NCBI RefSeq assembly: GCF_036898095.1
Contig: NC_090730.1
Span: 27,803,943-27,867,942, forward strand
Source: Palaemon carinicauda
Lineage: Eukaryota; Arthropoda; Malacostraca; Decapoda; Palaemonidae
Length of the DNA stretch: 64,000 bases
Reading direction: 5' to 3'
Position numbers and translations under genes: made by a program. Below the pieces are notes generated by a model. The model searched no databases. It worked only from the letters and a program-made list of their open reading frames with translations, and had not been told where the DNA came from. Shown one piece after another: positions 53,746 to 62,620 of the stretch; positions within the stretch are counted from its first letter, which is position 1, and each line of letters opens with the position of its first letter.

Positions 53746-53849
53746 AGGGAATTGAGCCTCCTGATCCAGTGGAACAGGAAGTTAAGTGTGATCCCTGGTG
53801 TCTGACTAGTGATCCTTCAAACATCCCTGAAGATATCTCTGATGAAGGT

Positions 53850-54660
53850 GCCTATGAGGAACGAGCTTCTCCAGCAAGGAATGGTCTCACTACTACCTTG
53901 AGCTTGTTGATTCGAGCATCAGACAGATAGAATTTCATTGCTGTCATGTTTATTAGCATTCTCAAGTACTTAAACCTCTGCTTGAGTATGAAATTCGACC
54001 TCTCCCAGTTTAGTACATTGCCCAGATTGTAACAAAATCGAGAAGTCAATCTAGGTCTTGTTGCAACTGCCTCACAGAAGAGACCAGGATCACCTGATGG
54101 TTGAGATACAACAACAGACATCACTTGTGAGTGAGCCCAAGCTACTAATAAGTGAACACCCGTGGAGCAGTACACAGTCTGAAACATAGAGAGAGGCTGG
54201 GGTACTTCCAAGAGGACTGATACATGAGTACTTGAAAGTGCATGTCCTTCAGATCCACGGAGAGAAAGAAATCTCCCTTTTAGATGGAATTCGGCACAGG
54301 ACATACTATTTCCATTCAAGCCTCAGTAGACTTATTTACGAGGAAGTCATCTGTTACTCATGGAGACTAGTCTCAAATGACTTCGAGTGTGTGTTTTTTT
54401 TTTTTTTTCAAACATACTTCTACCTCTGTCCGTGAGGCTAGGGCTTTCGATGATTTTGGAGGATCATACAAGAACACTATTGGTATGTTCGATGGAGAGG
54501 CCTGACAGTCCGGAAAAGGTTGTAAATAACCATCCCAGAAGACATTCACTATCCAAAGTCCGGCCCTATGTCTCTTCAGGTTGCCCAATGGTAAGACAAT
54601 TATCAACACTCCCCTCATTCTCCCTTTTTCCCCATAGACCACCTTCGTGGAGGGAGCAGC
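53850..54660 (-). pseudogene. DIRS-E reverse transcriptase remnant
   Basis: Minus-strand fragments: SNIPIVFLYDPPKSSKALAS and TEVEVCLKKK...LEVI (the region that in C reads PPLATSPINLSPNYKEKDK), then a FFSLWI.RTCTFK-like motif A region, and a clear RT end: NLGNVLNWERSNFILKQRFKYL...YLSDARINKL, equivalent to LVNIEKSQLVPSQTIVYLGM in C. The YLDD box is not preserved in readable form. Confidence 0.65.
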
Positions 54661-54700
54661 GTGAGTAACTCGAAATTGTTATACATGCACAGGTTCTTTT

Positions 54701-55290
54701 TGGGAAGAAGTTGCCGGTGGTCCTGATCAGGGTTGTATTTTTTTTTTTTCAATTACATTCTTTTGAATATAATATTGTTTTTTTTTTTATCTTCCATTTA
54801 CCAATTTTCCACAATCCTATCTTCTTTTTTTCAAGAAGGTTGATGTGATCCAATTGTTGTGGGTAACTTTCTATTACCCAATTCTGGTTTTGAGACACCA
54901 GACATGGTGAAGTGTTTCCTAGTAACTGAGAAGCTGATGAAGGGAGATAGATAAGCGTTATCAAAGAGTAAGATAGAATTTATAGAAAGGAATACTGTAG
55001 TATAATCACACTGATAGTAAGATAAATAAAGCCTTGTTTAGTAATTAGAAGTAAAGCCAACAATAAGAATAAGGAGGTGGGTTTAAATGAAAGTGGCAGT
55101 GAAGTAGAGAAAACTTTATCCAGGGTTAAAAGTAAAGAAAGCTGTACGAATAAAAACTAAAATTTGTAGTAGCCTACAGTTATATATTAAAAAAGAGGGG
55201 GAGAGTAGGTGATTGATTGAATAGATTATATTAGGAAATATTTTTTGATGCTTGAAGACTGGCATTTTTGTGGAAATCAGTATCATGATA
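54701..55290. other. Low-complexity T-rich and A-rich DNA
   Basis: T-runs at 54728-54741 and 54778-54789 and then A/G-rich sequence. No gene or repeat boundary recognised. Confidence 0.4.
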
Positions 55291-55294
55291 TTTT

Positions 55295-55400
55295 TGGGTG
55301 ATTGTGTTGTGCATTGTATTTACCAGTGGAATAAAACCCTACGAGAGCAAACAATATTCTTATATTTTGGGTGATTATGTTGTATGGTATGGTAAAATTG
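55295..55400. repeat. Minisatellite-like unit left of the hAT relic
   Basis: GTATTTACCAGTGGAATAAA followed by CAAACAATATTCTTATATTT and GGGTGATTATGTTG. Related units lie at 57540-57730 on the other side of the hAT relic. Confidence 0.65.
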
Positions 55401-55440
55401 ACCTGACTTTAAGGTGGAGCATGGGTTCTAGTGTTGGCAG

Positions 55441-57216
55441 CAGGGCTGGATTTAGAAATTGGGGGACACGGGCCTTATGTTAAGTGAGGCCCCCTCCCCA
55501 AAAAGAAATTGAATTATCTATAAAGAAGAAAGCTTAATTAATACTTTAACGCAGAAATGGGTAATGTAAGGTTTTGAATGAAGTTTTATTTTTCAATTCT
55601 TACGATATCCTAGACTAAAAATAAATTTGGTCCACATTATTCAATTTATATCATATGGCAAATTATTATTTGTGATCGAGAAATGATATGGATTATCATG
55701 GTGCATATATTTCCTCAATTTGTTCAGTTACTGTTAATATTTTTTACAGTGCCTGCAGAATTCTCTCCTTTTACACCTTACCTGAGTAAATTCTGACTAA
55801 ATCCTCAAAATGTATCTTTTTATAACACTGCTTTCTACATCTAACAAACATAAAGCACTTAGCCTTTCACTAATCATTGAGGACCTAAGGGGATTTTTTA
55901 TTAGTGTCAATTTGCTAAATAATCTTTATCCTCAAGAATTAAAAATCATGTTAAATTATATCTTAAGGGATACTTTAACATTTGGAAAGCTAGGCTATCA
56001 GCAAGCCCCTCATCACATAACAAATTTGCCTGTTGAGATGGAGTGACACATAATCTGAGCTTGGCAAAAGCTGCAAGTTGGATAATTTCTTCAGCAAGCA
56101 GCTATTGTCCCTGAAATTGTTAGGAAAAGCACGGACAAATTTCTCAACACCTATTTTAATCACATTATCAGATAAAGTACATAAATTAACTACTACTTTG
56201 AATCTGCCATACACAGATTGATATGCTAACCTCCGTCGTTGTAAGGAAACAGACAATTGATCTAAAATGACATTGAAAGTTTCACATCTGAATTTTTCTC
56301 TAGGGGAAAATATACTTCCTTTGAGGCTGAAGTTGTGTTTGTACCATATCACTTATTTCTCTTTCTCGGCCTTTCTCTAGTTGATTTGTATTCTGTGCTG
56401 CCACATAAATTCTTGGCCTCTTGCTCCAACTCTTCATATCTTTCTTTGAGTGATTTTAGAAACTTTTCGAGAAAATAAGAAAAATCAACAACTTTTTTCA
56501 GGTCAACATCGATGTCTTGAAAATCTTTACTCGTTTTGTTGAGCCGTACAAGTATTATATTCCTGATTTTAGCCATCAAAGCTGTCTCAAGGCTGTTCAA
56601 TTTGTTCCCCAGTAGCCTACTCGAGCTTCATGCCTTACTTCAGGTGTATGCTCCGAACCATTTTCAATATCTCTTAGAGCATTTAAGAGATAGAATTGCA
56701 TCCATCTACAAGGACTTCAGTAACATCATGTCCTGCTGACTAACGAGTGTTGAAAGAGACTTCAAAGTTAGTACTAGTTTCTTACCAGCCAAAGGCTGTA
56801 TTATATTTGGCCATCGTTGTGTAGATGCAGAAAAAAAGGTTGTAAGCTATAAGCTGTGCGTAAAGCCAAAATAACCAAGTGCTCCTACACAGCCAGAGGA
56901 TGAAGATATTAGCAATTTTGAATTACAAATGATAATCATGCATATTATGCTTCATCATATATTGAAGTTTGTCTAAATGTCTGTTACTTTAACTTAACGA
57001 CATTAATGGCATCTTTTACATCATTAATAATTACAATTTCTAGAGAAAATAGAAATAAATAAATAAAAATTTTCTCGGTAGCCTATGTTACAGTGGCCCC
57101 CCTTACTAACATCTTACCAATTTCCCAACTATTTGATTTTCTTAGTCGCAGGAGGGGCCTCAGTCAGTGGGGGCCAGGGACAATTGTCCTCTATGCCCCC
57201 TACAAATCCCGCCTTG
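55441..57216 (-). mobile_element. hAT transposon relic (ZMYM1-like)
   Basis: Ends CAGGGCTGGATTT (55441) and, inward from 57216, CAAGGCGGGATTT are imperfect inverted repeats. Flanking octamers GTTGGCAG and GTTTGCAA agree at 6 of 8 positions, fitting a decayed 8-bp hAT target duplication. The minus strand encodes fragments of a ZMYM1-like hAT transposase. At 1.78 kb it is internally deleted. Confidence 0.7.
55990..56760 (-). pseudogene. hAT transposase (ZMYM1-like) fragment
   Basis: Minus-strand pieces: ETALMAKIRNIILVRLNKTS, DFQDIDVDLKKVVDFSYFLE, FLKSLKERYEELEQEAKNLC, then after a shift EKFRCETFNVILDQLSVSLQ and LAYQSVYGRFKVV. This is the central-to-C-terminal part of the animal ZMYM1-like hAT transposases, which have a 'DIDL..V......SL...R..F..FE.EA' stretch followed by FR...F..I.D.....L..R. 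The zinc-finger and catalytic N-terminal parts are missing. Confidence 0.65.
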
Positions 57217-57734
57217 GTTTGCAATCCATTTGAAGAGATAAGTACTATATTCATTTGTATGAGGCGATATGAAAACATCGTAATTTTCAGTAGAAAGTGG
57301 GATGAAAACCATGCCTGGTCGTCAGAGGAACACACAAGCTGGACCATGATGGTGAGATGAGATGGGATGAGTGATGTCAAAATCACTCAAGAGCTGAAAA
57401 TTACAACGTTAGGAAGTCTGAGGCTGAAGTCTAAGGGTGCCAGCATGCAGGTTTCACATACCCTAAAGTCACTGTCCTTCTTCGGTCCTGCAGAAATGTT
57501 TCTTTTCTTATAGAATGTCCGCACTGAATGTAATCCAGACAGAAAATATATTGTTTTGTATGGTATTTGCCCATGGAACAAAACTCTACATGGAAAGAAA
57601 ACAATATTGTTATTTTTTTGGGTGGTGATTACCCTATATTCTGCATGGTATTTGCCAGTGGAATACAACTCCATACGGAGAGAAAACAATACTTTTACAT
57701 TTTAGGTGATTAAGTTGAGCATGGTATTTCCTAA
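57217..57734. repeat. Unique DNA and about two minisatellite units
   Basis: 57217-57535 shows no gene. 57540-57730 has units with TATTTGCC(C/A)(A/G)TGGAA(C/T)A, GAAAACAAT and GGTGAT-type blocks spaced about 100 bp, matching 55295-55400. Confidence 0.6.
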
Positions 57735-58166
57735 ATCTAAATTTTTCGCTAAACCTTCCAATGCTTCTGGAGTCAGTAATTCTTTTATTTAAGTTAATGA
57801 ACCATAACCTAAAAAGAACAGTAGTGCTCCTAAACCTAAAATTAGACCTGCTCAAAACCCCTTCATTATTAGTGTTGCAACTAACCCGAGATTATCTCAT
57901 GAGCCCCTTAAAGCTCCTACTACTGATAGCGCTATTCATGGCAAGTGTGTTTTCCGTGGCCATACTGACCACACAGAAGTTAAATGTCCCCATTACCCCG
58001 ACCTGGCCAGTCAAAAAGTGAGATTAAATCAGTTAAGGCATTGCAATAAAGGTTTCTCTATGTAGCATGCTAGCCACCAGTGTAACACTAACTTTACATG
58101 TTTAAATTGTAGACAACCTCATAAACTACGTTTGTCCAAAGGTCTTATCAGAAAATCATCAGTTTA
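57735..58166 (+). pseudogene. Pao/BEL-like gag zinc-knuckle fragment
   Basis: The frame beginning at 57940 reads GKCVFRGHTDHTEVKCPHYP, RLNQLRHCNKGFSM, a stop, then HASHQCNTNFTCLNCRQPHK. The alternating Cys/His spacing (CxxxxHx4-5C, then C, then CxxxxxCxxC) is that of Pao/BEL-type gag proteins. Upstream in frame (57840-57940) is a Pro/Lys-rich stretch. There is no linked protease or RT, so this is an isolated fragment with at least two stops. Confidence 0.55.
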
Positions 58167-58974
58167 ATAGTTTTGTTACAGTTCCCCCAATTATTAAATC
58201 TTCATTTTCTAACACATCGTCATTAGTGCTGCCTTCAGTAGTGCGTCCTAGAGGAAGTACCAATCAGTTGACCACTATATGGTAATGCCCCTGTTACTAA
58301 CCTTAATCATATAACCTGTTTTCATGAAGGAAAAAATCCCAGAGAAGTTAATACCATCACAGACAAGAGGAAAATTAAATCACCCTCTGAATTAATATCG
58401 AAAGATTGTCCAGCATCCATATGCTTATAAAGAATTAAACCTTAATTCCATAGTTACAAAAAAAAAAAAAAAAAAAAAAAATCCGCACACATGACCAAAT
58501 GTTCTAAGGCCGGCAGTGATCTACACTTATACAAATTATGTCTTCTCTAAGATGGAATGTGATCACATATTGACACATTTTCACCTCATGTATTTTAGAT
58601 CCCAAATGACCCAAGTGCATTCCAGTCTGCATGCTTGGTAAGGTCAACCCTTAATTCCTTGGGCCTGACCTCGAGACCCCTCTTGGAACTGGCGAAGTCA
58701 GGATAAAGGAGCACCGGTCGCTGCTATGGCTTCAAGGGGGTTCTTTATCCTCTGGATGCATGAGGCGGTGGGGGCGGATCAGGTGCTCATTGAGGACGGG
58801 CTATATGGGTCCCCGAGGGCTCGAGCCCTTGGCTTGACCTATCATCATAAATTAAAGCAATTTGTAAAAGGGAAATGCTATTTGGTGGTTTTCCCGAGCA
58901 GAAGTAAGACATCATGTGTCCTCGTGGTCCTACCCCGGTCTTGAGGTAGGCCCACCATACTGGAATCTGGAAAC
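58167..58974. other. Unassigned DNA with a poly-A run
   Basis: An A-run at about 58457-58481 could be the tail of a retrotransposed fragment. 58640-58840 is GC-rich (CGAGGGCTCGAGCCCTTGG is palindromic) but has no known product. Confidence 0.35.
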
Positions 58975-59560
58975 AGGATTAATCTCTCTGTAGAAAAAGA
59001 GGTCTTGAAGGATAACTATATACCAGGGGTAATATACCTATGAATAAAACCATAAATGTTTGGCATATACCTAGGGGAACGCACAGGATAGTACAGTCTG
59101 GGAGGATCTGAATACAAAGGAGAGTCAGAATTATGAAAAAAATTATGCAACGTGCACAAAGAACTATGTGAATGACGGTGTCAGAGATTATTATAAAAAT
59201 CAAGAACAAGAAATTGAATAGGCTGTAACTTTTTGTCCAAATAATTAAGATGAGTGTTAACAGCTGAAGACCAGACGGGCGAACAATACTTGAAACAAGG
59301 TATTGTAGAATGAAAGAAATAATTCACCAAGACTTTGATCTCAGAAAATCTTTAAAAAAACCTTCTCAATAAGTTAATTTTGTGCATTTTGAAGAAACAG
59401 ATGGGATGTGTTTCTGAAAAGAAATTTCGCAATCAAGAATCACACCCAAATTTCTAACGGCATCTCATATAGTTAAAGAAACATTATCAATGCAAAGGTT
59501 AGTTGTTTAAACTAAGGAAATAAATATGTTAAATGTAGTGAAAAACAAGCACTTTAGTCT
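58975..59560 (-). pseudogene. Decayed LINE RT C-terminal fragment
   Basis: On the minus strand from 59560: a SLTI.DAVRNLGVILDCEIS-like region (the YLGV.LD motif after RT), then YLVSSIVRPSGLQLL / YCSPVWSS-like region in another frame, and SLCTLHNFFHNSDSPLYSDP with PRLYYPVRS. This is the usual order at the end of Jockey/CR1-type LINE proteins. Many stops and shifts. Confidence 0.6.
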
Positions 59561-60095
59561 TTGTAGTAGTTTCCACAATTTTGTCTCCTTTTCCGGGATG
59601 GTCAGGGAATCCAATTTTGTTGGGGACTTTCTTTCCACTTGCTAGTTTTTGTGAGTCCAGTGCTGATTGAATTGTACTTGATCGTAGGGGCTTCGATGTT
59701 GAAACACAAAAGGAAGTTTCATGTGTTTGTGTCTGTCAGGATATAAGAATAGTGCAATATGTAGCTTACAGACCATTATTGGCACTTTTGAACATTGTAA
59801 TAACATTGATAGTAAGGTTGATAAATCTTTGAAAATCTTAAAAATCAAAACAGTCATTAAGAAAGAAATTTAGGAGTAAATGAAAGTTACAGTGAAATAG
59901 ATTGAATACGGTACTGTATTTGCACAGATATTGCTGATTCTTGTTGGTTGAATATTGTAACGTTTTGTTGAAAATATTATTGCGAAGGACACCATTCACC
60001 CTTTCATCGAATAAAGACTTTCTACAACGAGTTAAAATCTTCCTATGTATTGACAAAGCAATAGTATTTGTACTACAGTATTAATCTATGATACA
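59561..60095. other. Unassigned AT-rich DNA
   Basis: No gene, repeat boundary or RNA recognised. Confidence 0.4.
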
Positions 60096-60139
60096 CATTA
60101 GCCGGTGCTACTATAGTGTGAGGTTTACCGCCATATGTC

Positions 60140-61966
60140 ATCTATAGAGGCTTCCCCCAAAATCACTTGGAAGGACAGTCAGCTATGCCAGTGAAGGAGG
60201 GAAAGAAGTTAATAAAATTTAGGGAGATAAATATGTGCGACTTGTTAAAGGTTATGAGAGAGATGAAGAATACATATTGTGGAAACGACCCTTTCCCAAA
60301 CAGTTCAATAAGTGAAGCTCCAAACAAACAAGTCGTATATAACATTTACCTGAACATAATTAACCTAAGTATATCGCAATCCTGTTTTCCTAGCTGTGAA
60401 AAAACTGCGTTGATCAAACCAATTTACAAGGGGAAAGGTGATGTAAACGAGCTAAATTCATATAGGCCCATTTCAAATTTATCCTACATGTCAAAGCTTA
60501 TTGAAAAAGTCATAAGTGAGCAATTATGGGCGCATATTGACGAGTTAGAGGTATTCCCGGAAAATCAATCGGCCTACACAGCTAATCATTCTACAGAAAC
60601 TACTTTGTGCTCAATAATGAATGATATGATAGGTCTTCTTGATGGGGGAAAGTGTGGAATTTTAATTATGTTAGATCTTAGTGCTGCCTTTGACACTGTT
60701 GTGCACGAATACTTACTTGACGACTTAAAGTCTATTGGAGTGACTCAGGAAGCACTGAAATTTTTGCGAAGTTACTTAGTGAACAGGAAGACTATTGTAG
60801 AAGTTTCTGGAAACCGATCCAATGAGAGAATACTTATGAAGGGTGTACCACAGGGTAGTGTCCTGGGCCCTATCTTGTTTAACATGTATACTATCGAGCT
60901 ATCACACATCTTGAAAAAACAAAAAGTGGGTTTTAAACTATATGCAGATGATACTCAGTTTTACCTCTCAATTTCAACAACACAAGATACAGGGAAGAAA
61001 ATTGATGAGATAATGACTGAAATAAAAACATGGATGCAGAGGAAAAAGCTCAAATTAAATGATGATAAAACAGAATGTATGTTCTTTGGCACAAGGGTGG
61101 CTTTGAAGAATTACCAGTTAATTCAAAGTATAAAAATTGATGATGCTGATGTTGGGATTGTGCCTGTTGTGAAAAATTTGGGTGTACTGATAGACTGTAA
61201 TTTGTCAATGAAGGACCAAATTGTGAACACAGTGAAAGTGTGTAACTATCACCTGAGAAACATAGCATTTATTAGAAAATATTTAACAGAGGGCAGTACA
61301 AAAATTTTAGTGATGAGTCATGTAATATCAAGGCTTGATTATTGCAATTCTCTGTACTACAAATTGCCCAATACACTACTAAGGAAGCTTCAAAATGTGC
61401 AAAACCGGGCGGCTAGACTGATAAAAGGCATTAAATTTCGGGAGAGAATAACTCCTGCACTGATCGATCTACATTGGTTACCTGTTAAGGCTAGGATTGA
61501 ACTTAAAATTTGCTTGTTGACTCGCAAAGCACTTACAGGTGATAAGCCTAAATATCTTGGTGATTGCTTGGTCCCCTACCCTGAAGCTACCAGCGCCACT
61601 GTAAGAGTTAGACATGCAGATGACCCACATAGACTATTCGAAATTAGTGTGAATCATGCAATAGGAGGAAGAACGTTCAGTTATGCTGCACCGAGACTCT
61701 TTAACGACCTTCCACTCGATGTCAAGAATAGCACAAATGTGGCTGCCTTCAAGAAAAACCTGAAGACTTATCTTTTTAGAAAGTGTTATAATAGTGACCT
61801 GAAAACTATTAAGCCTGAATACAAATGCTAGCGAAATAACTGATAACGATACAGAGCAAAATATTAACTGGAAAGGAATTATTTTTTCATACACCAAGGC
61901 CCGCCTGAACAGACCTTTAGTGTTTGATGGAGGGCGAGAAATAAACCTCTAAAAGTAAAAGTAAGT
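60140..61966 (+). mobile_element. 5'-truncated CR1/L2-like LINE
   Basis: Starts inside the RT domain, lacks the endonuclease, and ends in a short 3' UTR with AATAAA and a repeated (AAAGT)n-like end (CTCTAAAAGTAAAAGTAAGT). It sits inside the Merlin-type unit. No clear target duplication. Confidence 0.75.
60167..61831 (+). CDS. LINE reverse transcriptase, open frame of 554 codons (5'-truncated)
   Basis: RT of a CR1/L2/Rex-like LINE. LIKPIYKGKGD and YRPISNLSYMSKLIEKV (motifs 1-2), IMLDLSAAFDTVVHEYLL (motif A), GVPQGSVLGPILFNMYTIEL (motif B) and LYADDTQFY (motif C, YADD). Thumb: KLKLNDDKTECMFFG and NLGVLIDCNLSM. The C-terminal LINE tail has SRLDYCNSLYYKLP, NRAARLIKGI, HWLPVKARIELKI and RTFSYAAPRLFNDLP. 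No stop interrupts it, so the insertion is fairly young. The endonuclease is lost by 5' truncation, and the first Met is only the first one present. It should not transpose by itself. Confidence 0.88.
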   Translation: MEGQSAMPVKEGKKLIKFREINMCDLLKVMREMKNTYCGNDPFPNSSISEAPNKQVVYNIYLNIINLSISQSCFPSCEKTALIKPIYKGKGDVNELNSYRPISNLSYMSKLIEKVISEQLWAHIDELEVFPENQSAYTANHSTETTLCSIMNDMIGLLDGGKCGILIMLDLSAAFDTVVHEYLLDDLKSIGVTQEALKFLRSYLVNRKTIVEVSGNRSNERILMKGVPQGSVLGPILFNMYTIELSHILKKQKVGFKLYADDTQFYLSISTTQDTGKKIDEIMTEIKTWMQRKKLKLNDDKTECMFFGTRVALKNYQLIQSIKIDDADVGIVPVVKNLGVLIDCNLSMKDQIVNTVKVCNYHLRNIAFIRKYLTEGSTKILVMSHVISRLDYCNSLYYKLPNTLLRKLQNVQNRAARLIKGIKFRERITPALIDLHWLPVKARIELKICLLTRKALTGDKPKYLGDCLVPYPEATSATVRVRHADDPHRLFEISVNHAIGGRTFSYAAPRLFNDLPLDVKNSTNVAAFKKNLKTYLFRKCYNSDLKTIKPEYKC

Positions 61967-62067
61967 AGTACCCAGGTGGAGGGTGAGGTCTACCGCGTGA
62001 CCAGCATCCCAGAGCCCCGCACCTAACATGTGAACTGCCCAAATCCATCAAAAACGTGACCTGCCCG

Positions 62068-62100
62068 TATAAAAGGAAGCAAATTGAGCCCCTAAATCAG
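62068..62100 (+). promoter_or_regulatory. Possible TATA-initiator core promoter
   Basis: TATAAAAG at 62068-62075 and an initiator-like TCAGTT with A at 62099, 31 bases from the TATA start. It lies 49 bases upstream of the small ORF at 62148. The spacing is ideal but could be chance in AT-rich DNA. Confidence 0.35.
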
Positions 62101-62147
62101 TTTTTCCCTCGGCCTAAAAGAGATATCATCGATTGGACGCTAAAACG

Positions 62148-62288
62148 ATGACTTTGAAGAGAATGCGAGGTGTTGGTCGTCAGCTGTTCCAGTCTCATCT
62201 TGATAATTTTTGCTGGAAGGTGATGAGAAAAAATTCCAATGATCTATTTGTGTCATACTTAGAAGATTTACGAAGTGTGTATCGCTAG
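62148..62288 (+). pseudogene. Merlin transposase C-terminal fragment (46 codons)
   Basis: MTLKRMRGVGRQLFQSHLDN then FCWKVMRKN, DLFVSYLEDLRSVYR and a TAG. The G..R..F.SHLD.F.W and LF..FL..I...Y pattern is the end of IS1016/Merlin (ISXO2-like) transposases, which finish with a YLDEF.WR and LF..FL segment. The reading is open for 10 codons before the ATG (KRYHRLDAKT). The catalytic DDE part is absent, presumably removed or replaced by the LINE insertion. The stop region is tandemly duplicated downstream. Confidence 0.55.
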
Positions 62289-62412
62289 AATAAATGTATG
62301 GAAATATATGATAACCTGTTTGATGAACGAAGAGTGTATCGCTAGAATAAATGTATGGAAATATATGATAACATGTTTCATGTACGAAGAGTGTATCGCT
62401 AGAATAAATGAT
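62284..62412. repeat. 57-bp tandem repeat over the Merlin ORF end
   Basis: GCTAGAATAAATGTATGGAA at 62284 and 62341, with a partial third unit at 62398. Each unit ends GAAGAGTGTATC, which repeats the last codons of the transposase fragment. Confidence 0.92.
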
Positions 62413-62620
62413 ATCATGTTAATTTTTACCTTTATTCCTTTTTTAATGTAATTAGAAATCCAATTATCTATTTAAGACATTTCTAAGATATGTTTAAATA
62501 AAGTGTTTATTGCTTAAACAAATGTATGAAATGTGTTTTATCTATGAGGGACGAATAATTCAGCAGTAGATCTCATGCTATAGTGTGGTAGACCTCACGC
62601 TATAGTAGCACCCATTAGCC

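Larger units (their letters stand above)
51490..54700 (-). mobile_element. Decayed antisense DIRS element E (different lineage)
   Basis: Read on the minus strand from 54660 down: RT, RNase H, methyltransferase-like domain and tyrosine recombinase in the DIRS order, then a 3' region down to the RTE end. All are broken by stops and shifts. Termini could not be defined. It is much older and only distantly related to elements A-D. Confidence 0.75.
60104..62612 (+). mobile_element. Merlin-type DNA transposon remnant hosting a LINE
   Basis: GGTGCTACTATAGTGTGAGG at 60104 and, read inward from 62612, GGTGCTACTATAGCGTGAGG form inverted repeats matching at 25 of 27 positions. CATTAGCC is duplicated exactly on both sides (60096-60103 and 62613-62620). 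An 8-bp duplication with ends starting GG fits the Merlin (IS1016-like) superfamily, and the plus-strand ORF at 62148 resembles the end of that transposase. Most of the interior is a LINE (about 60140-61966). Confidence 0.65.

Noticed and set aside
57761..58021. Leu-rich 86-codon open frame suggestive of a membrane protein
   Set aside because: The alternative frame carries the Pao/BEL zinc-knuckle pattern; the hydrophobic reading is its shadow.
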